Below, piece after piece: positions 32,358-33,968 of a stretch of DNA of 33,968 bases. Numbering within the stretch: the stretch's first letter is position 1; every line of letters begins with the position of its first letter. A program made the translations under genes and the position numbers. Location: assembly GCA_017432075.1 (NCBI GenBank), contig JAFRJV010000031.1, positions 1 to 33,968 of the forward strand, in the 5' to 3' direction. Source of the stretch: Mogibacterium sp. Its GTDB lineage: Bacteria > Bacillota > Clostridia > Peptostreptococcales > Anaerovoracaceae. The notes under the pieces are model-generated. The model was not told the DNA's origin, did no database searches, and was given only the letters and a program-made list of their open reading frames with translations.

Positions 32358-33074
32358 TCACATAAATACGTATTTGATCACATAAAAGAACGGGTTCACG
32401 TCATACAGGACTTTCGCGGCAGTAGTATGCTGGAGCGCTTCCATCATCGCAGGTACATGCTCAACGGACACGAGAGTAGTGACCGGTATGAGCAGCGCTA
32501 CGGCGATCCATGCGACCATGAGTCCCCTTACGAGACCGAGCACCATTCCGAGCACCCTGTCGGCAAAGCCTATCACTATCGACTCATCACGCAGGGTCTT
32601 TATTATGATCCTCAGTATAAACACAACAAGACTGACCGCCAGGATTATGAGGGCAAAAGCAATTACGCCCATCGCGATCTCAGTCAGTCTGTCTGCTGCC
32701 GCATTCGCAGCCTTGTCCGCAGCATCTTTGAATATGCCTCCGAGCGATTTTGATATGACTCCTTCTCCCGTCCCGTCAGGAGATGTTAGCGATCCGAAGA
32801 AGGAGTTGACACCCTCTTCAGATGAAGGATCCGACAGGACATTGTCGCCGCGAAGCAATTCAAAGATACGGCTGTGCATCGTTGTTCGGAGTTTTGTCGT
32901 CAGCAGGAAGTCTTTCAGCTTGTCCTTGAAGTACACTCCCAGGCCGATGCCGCCTATTATGCAGAGCATTTTTATTATCGTATCGCCTACGCCCTTTATG
33001 GCTCCTCTGAGGACTGCCACAAGAACGATAAGGCCTACGGCTCCGTCTATCATCCACCATTCTATCGTATTCAT
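32358..33074 (-). CDS. cvpA: CvpA family membrane protein
   Basis: 238 residues with four hydrophobic segments: about 8-25 and 33-50 at the start, then 135-160 and 178-200 after a soluble loop of about 85 residues. The WWMIDGAVGLIVLVAVLRGAIKG opening is typical of CvpA/colicin V production-type proteins, found near cell-envelope genes in many bacteria. The long loop is unusual. A second ATG at residue 8 is possible. A -10-like TAAAAT lies 6 nt before the first ATG. Confidence 0.88.
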   Translation of the reverse strand: MNTIEWWMIDGAVGLIVLVAVLRGAIKGVGDTIIKMLCIIGGIGLGVYFKDKLKDFLLTTKLRTTMHSRIFELLRGDNVLSDPSSEEGVNSFFGSLTSPDGTGEGVISKSLGGIFKDAADKAANAAADRLTEIAMGVIAFALIILAVSLVVFILRIIIKTLRDESIVIGFADRVLGMVLGLVRGLMVAWIAVALLIPVTTLVSVEHVPAMMEALQHTTAAKVLYDVNPFFYVIKYVFM

Positions 33075-33080
33075 GCGTCT

Positions 33081-33086
33081 ATTTTA
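33081..33086 (-). promoter_or_regulatory. -10-like box of cvpA
   Basis: TAAAAT on the minus strand, ending 6 nt before the first ATG; no clear -35. Supports a leaderless start or use of the ATG at residue 8. Confidence 0.4.
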
Positions 33087-33237
33087 CCACAGAAAAAAGC
33101 TGACAGCGCCTTTTTAACAGATATCAATTCTTCATCTGCACTTTTTTGTTGCGGAATACAAAAATGCTCCTTTTATTTGTATAAAAAAAATACATCGAAT
33201 TGCAGTAATTGCAAGGCTTTCGGGAAATGTAATTTAT

Positions 33238-33266
33238 TTGACGCTTCGTTGATGTGGTGCTATTAT
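33238..33266 (+). promoter_or_regulatory. Promoter of gcvT
   Basis: TTGACG, a 17-nt spacer, TATTAT: ten of twelve consensus bases. The leader would be about 80 nt. Confidence 0.8.
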
Positions 33267-33287
33267 TAAGATACGTTAGACAAGTGG

Positions 33288-33315
33288 GCCCTCATGCCAA
33301 AAAGGGCGTGTTGGC
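33288..33315 (+). promoter_or_regulatory. Alternative hairpins in the gcvT leader
   Basis: GCCCT (33288-33292) can pair with AGGGC (33303-33307), or GCCAA (33296-33300) with TTGGC (33311-33315). The two stems interlock, so they would exclude each other or form a pseudoknot. No known glycine or folate riboswitch pattern was recognised. Confidence 0.4.
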
Positions 33316-33353
33316 TTGCGCTAAATATATATTTTTTACGGAGGTATACAGCG

Positions 33354-33968
33354 ATGGAAAAGAAAACCCCGCTCTATGATACCCATGTTAAGTACGGCGG
33401 AAAGATAGTCGAATTCGGCGGCTTCCTTCTTCCTGTTCAGTACGGATCAGGTGTCAAAGCAGAGCACATGGCAGTCAGAACTCAGTGCGGATTGTTCGAC
33501 GTTTCCCACATGGGCGAAGTTCTCGTTCAGGGTGAGAAGGCTAAGGACTTCCTCAACCTGCTCCTGACAAACGATTACACAGACCTTCAGCCGGGATTCG
33601 CAAGATATTCCCCAATGTGCAATGAGAACGGCGGCACCGTCGATGACCTCATTGTATATATGAAGGCAGAGAACGACTACTTCGTTGTAGTCAACGCAGC
33701 TAACACAGATAAGGACTTCGCATGGATGTGCGATCACAAGATCGACGGCGTAGAGCTCACTAATGCAAGTGACCAGTATGGCCAGGTAGCTCTCCAGGGT
33801 CCTAATGCTGAGAAGGTCCTGAGGAAGGTTGTAGACGAGAAATACATCCCTGCAGGATACTACACATGCATCTTCGACGGAGACTTCCAGGGAATTCCTG
33901 TAATGATCTCACGTACAGGCTACACAGGTGAAGACGGATTCGAGATTTATATGCCGGCAGACAAGGCT
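33354..33968 (+). CDS. gcvT: Glycine cleavage system T protein (aminomethyltransferase), 5' part
   Basis: First 205 residues of about 365; the rest lies beyond the right edge. It transfers the methylene group from the H-protein-bound glycine intermediate to tetrahydrofolate, releasing ammonia. Family blocks seen: TPLYDTHVKYGGKIVEFGGF, CGLFDVSHMGE, NENGGTVDDLIVY, NAANTDKD and SRTGYTGEDGFEIY. GGAGG is placed well before the ATG. The other gcv genes would be expected downstream. Confidence 0.96.
   Translation, partial: MEKKTPLYDTHVKYGGKIVEFGGFLLPVQYGSGVKAEHMAVRTQCGLFDVSHMGEVLVQGEKAKDFLNLLLTNDYTDLQPGFARYSPMCNENGGTVDDLIVYMKAENDYFVVVNAANTDKDFAWMCDHKIDGVELTNASDQYGQVALQGPNAEKVLRKVVDEKYIPAGYYTCIFDGDFQGIPVMISRTGYTGEDGFEIYMPADKA

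Noticed and set aside
33267-33353. Glycine riboswitch before gcvT
   Set aside because: The conserved tandem aptamer sequences are not visible in the short leader; only simple hairpins were seen.
1-33968. CRISPR array or restriction-modification system
   Set aside because: No regularly spaced repeats with spacers and no methylase or Cas motifs were found in the window.

Overview
The window looks like the chromosome of a Gram-positive, low-to-mid GC anaerobe of the class Clostridia carrying an integrated conjugative element. The support is gene content (DUF1846, DUF1934, a PcfB-type mobilization protein, a sortase-type wall anchor, glycine cleavage T protein), strong AGGAGG-type ribosome sites and Clostridia-style small element genes. 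No genus can be named from the sequence alone.

Positions 1 to about 25,000 are mobile-element DNA, almost all transcribed leftward. At the left edge a group II intron (1-2543, continuing outside) interrupts the coupling-protein gene virD4/traG after its Trp222 codon. Then, in transcription order from right to left, come mobC, a MOBP-type relaxase, a small Cys-rich protein, a PcfB/DUF3801 protein, a 66-residue protein and traG. This is the DNA-processing half of a conjugation system. The secretion-channel genes would lie beyond the left edge. The 6.4-9.6 kb part holds a DUF3846 protein, a membrane-tethered XRE regulator, a two-gene unknown module and a DUF3991/Toprim protein. From 9.6 to 15.2 kb there is a MerR regulator with a 19-bp-spacer promoter, followed upstream by a tightly packed run of eleven small cargo genes: metallophosphoesterase, small membrane protein, two GNATs, zinc ribbon, Lin0512, glutaredoxin-like, AlkZ-related and Sce7726-like nuclease, plus unknowns. 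From 15.3 to 17.0 kb lies a set of overlapping element housekeeping genes (PC4/YdbC-like ssDNA binder, RadC/JAB, small unknowns, winged helix). A 1,666-residue sortase-anchored VaFE-repeat adhesin follows, with a small membrane protein ahead of it, behind what looks like a transcription attenuator. The right end has parB, parA and two small genes.

Between 24.9 and 25.27 kb is a gene-free stretch rich in inverted repeats, with a 10-bp-periodic array, next to a tRNA-Thr(CGT) gene. This is the likely boundary between element and chromosome. No integrase is seen in the window, so it would have to lie at the other end of the element.

From 25.3 kb to the end is ordinary chromosome: a 50-residue protein, DUF1846 and DUF1934 proteins, an HtrA-type membrane protease on the plus strand, a leftward unit tadA - Ig-like membrane protein - ispE - gntR, cvpA, and the start of gcvT on the plus strand. 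Several chromosomal genes have promoter-like hexamers only 6-11 nt before their start codon, suggesting leaderless or nearly leaderless mRNAs.
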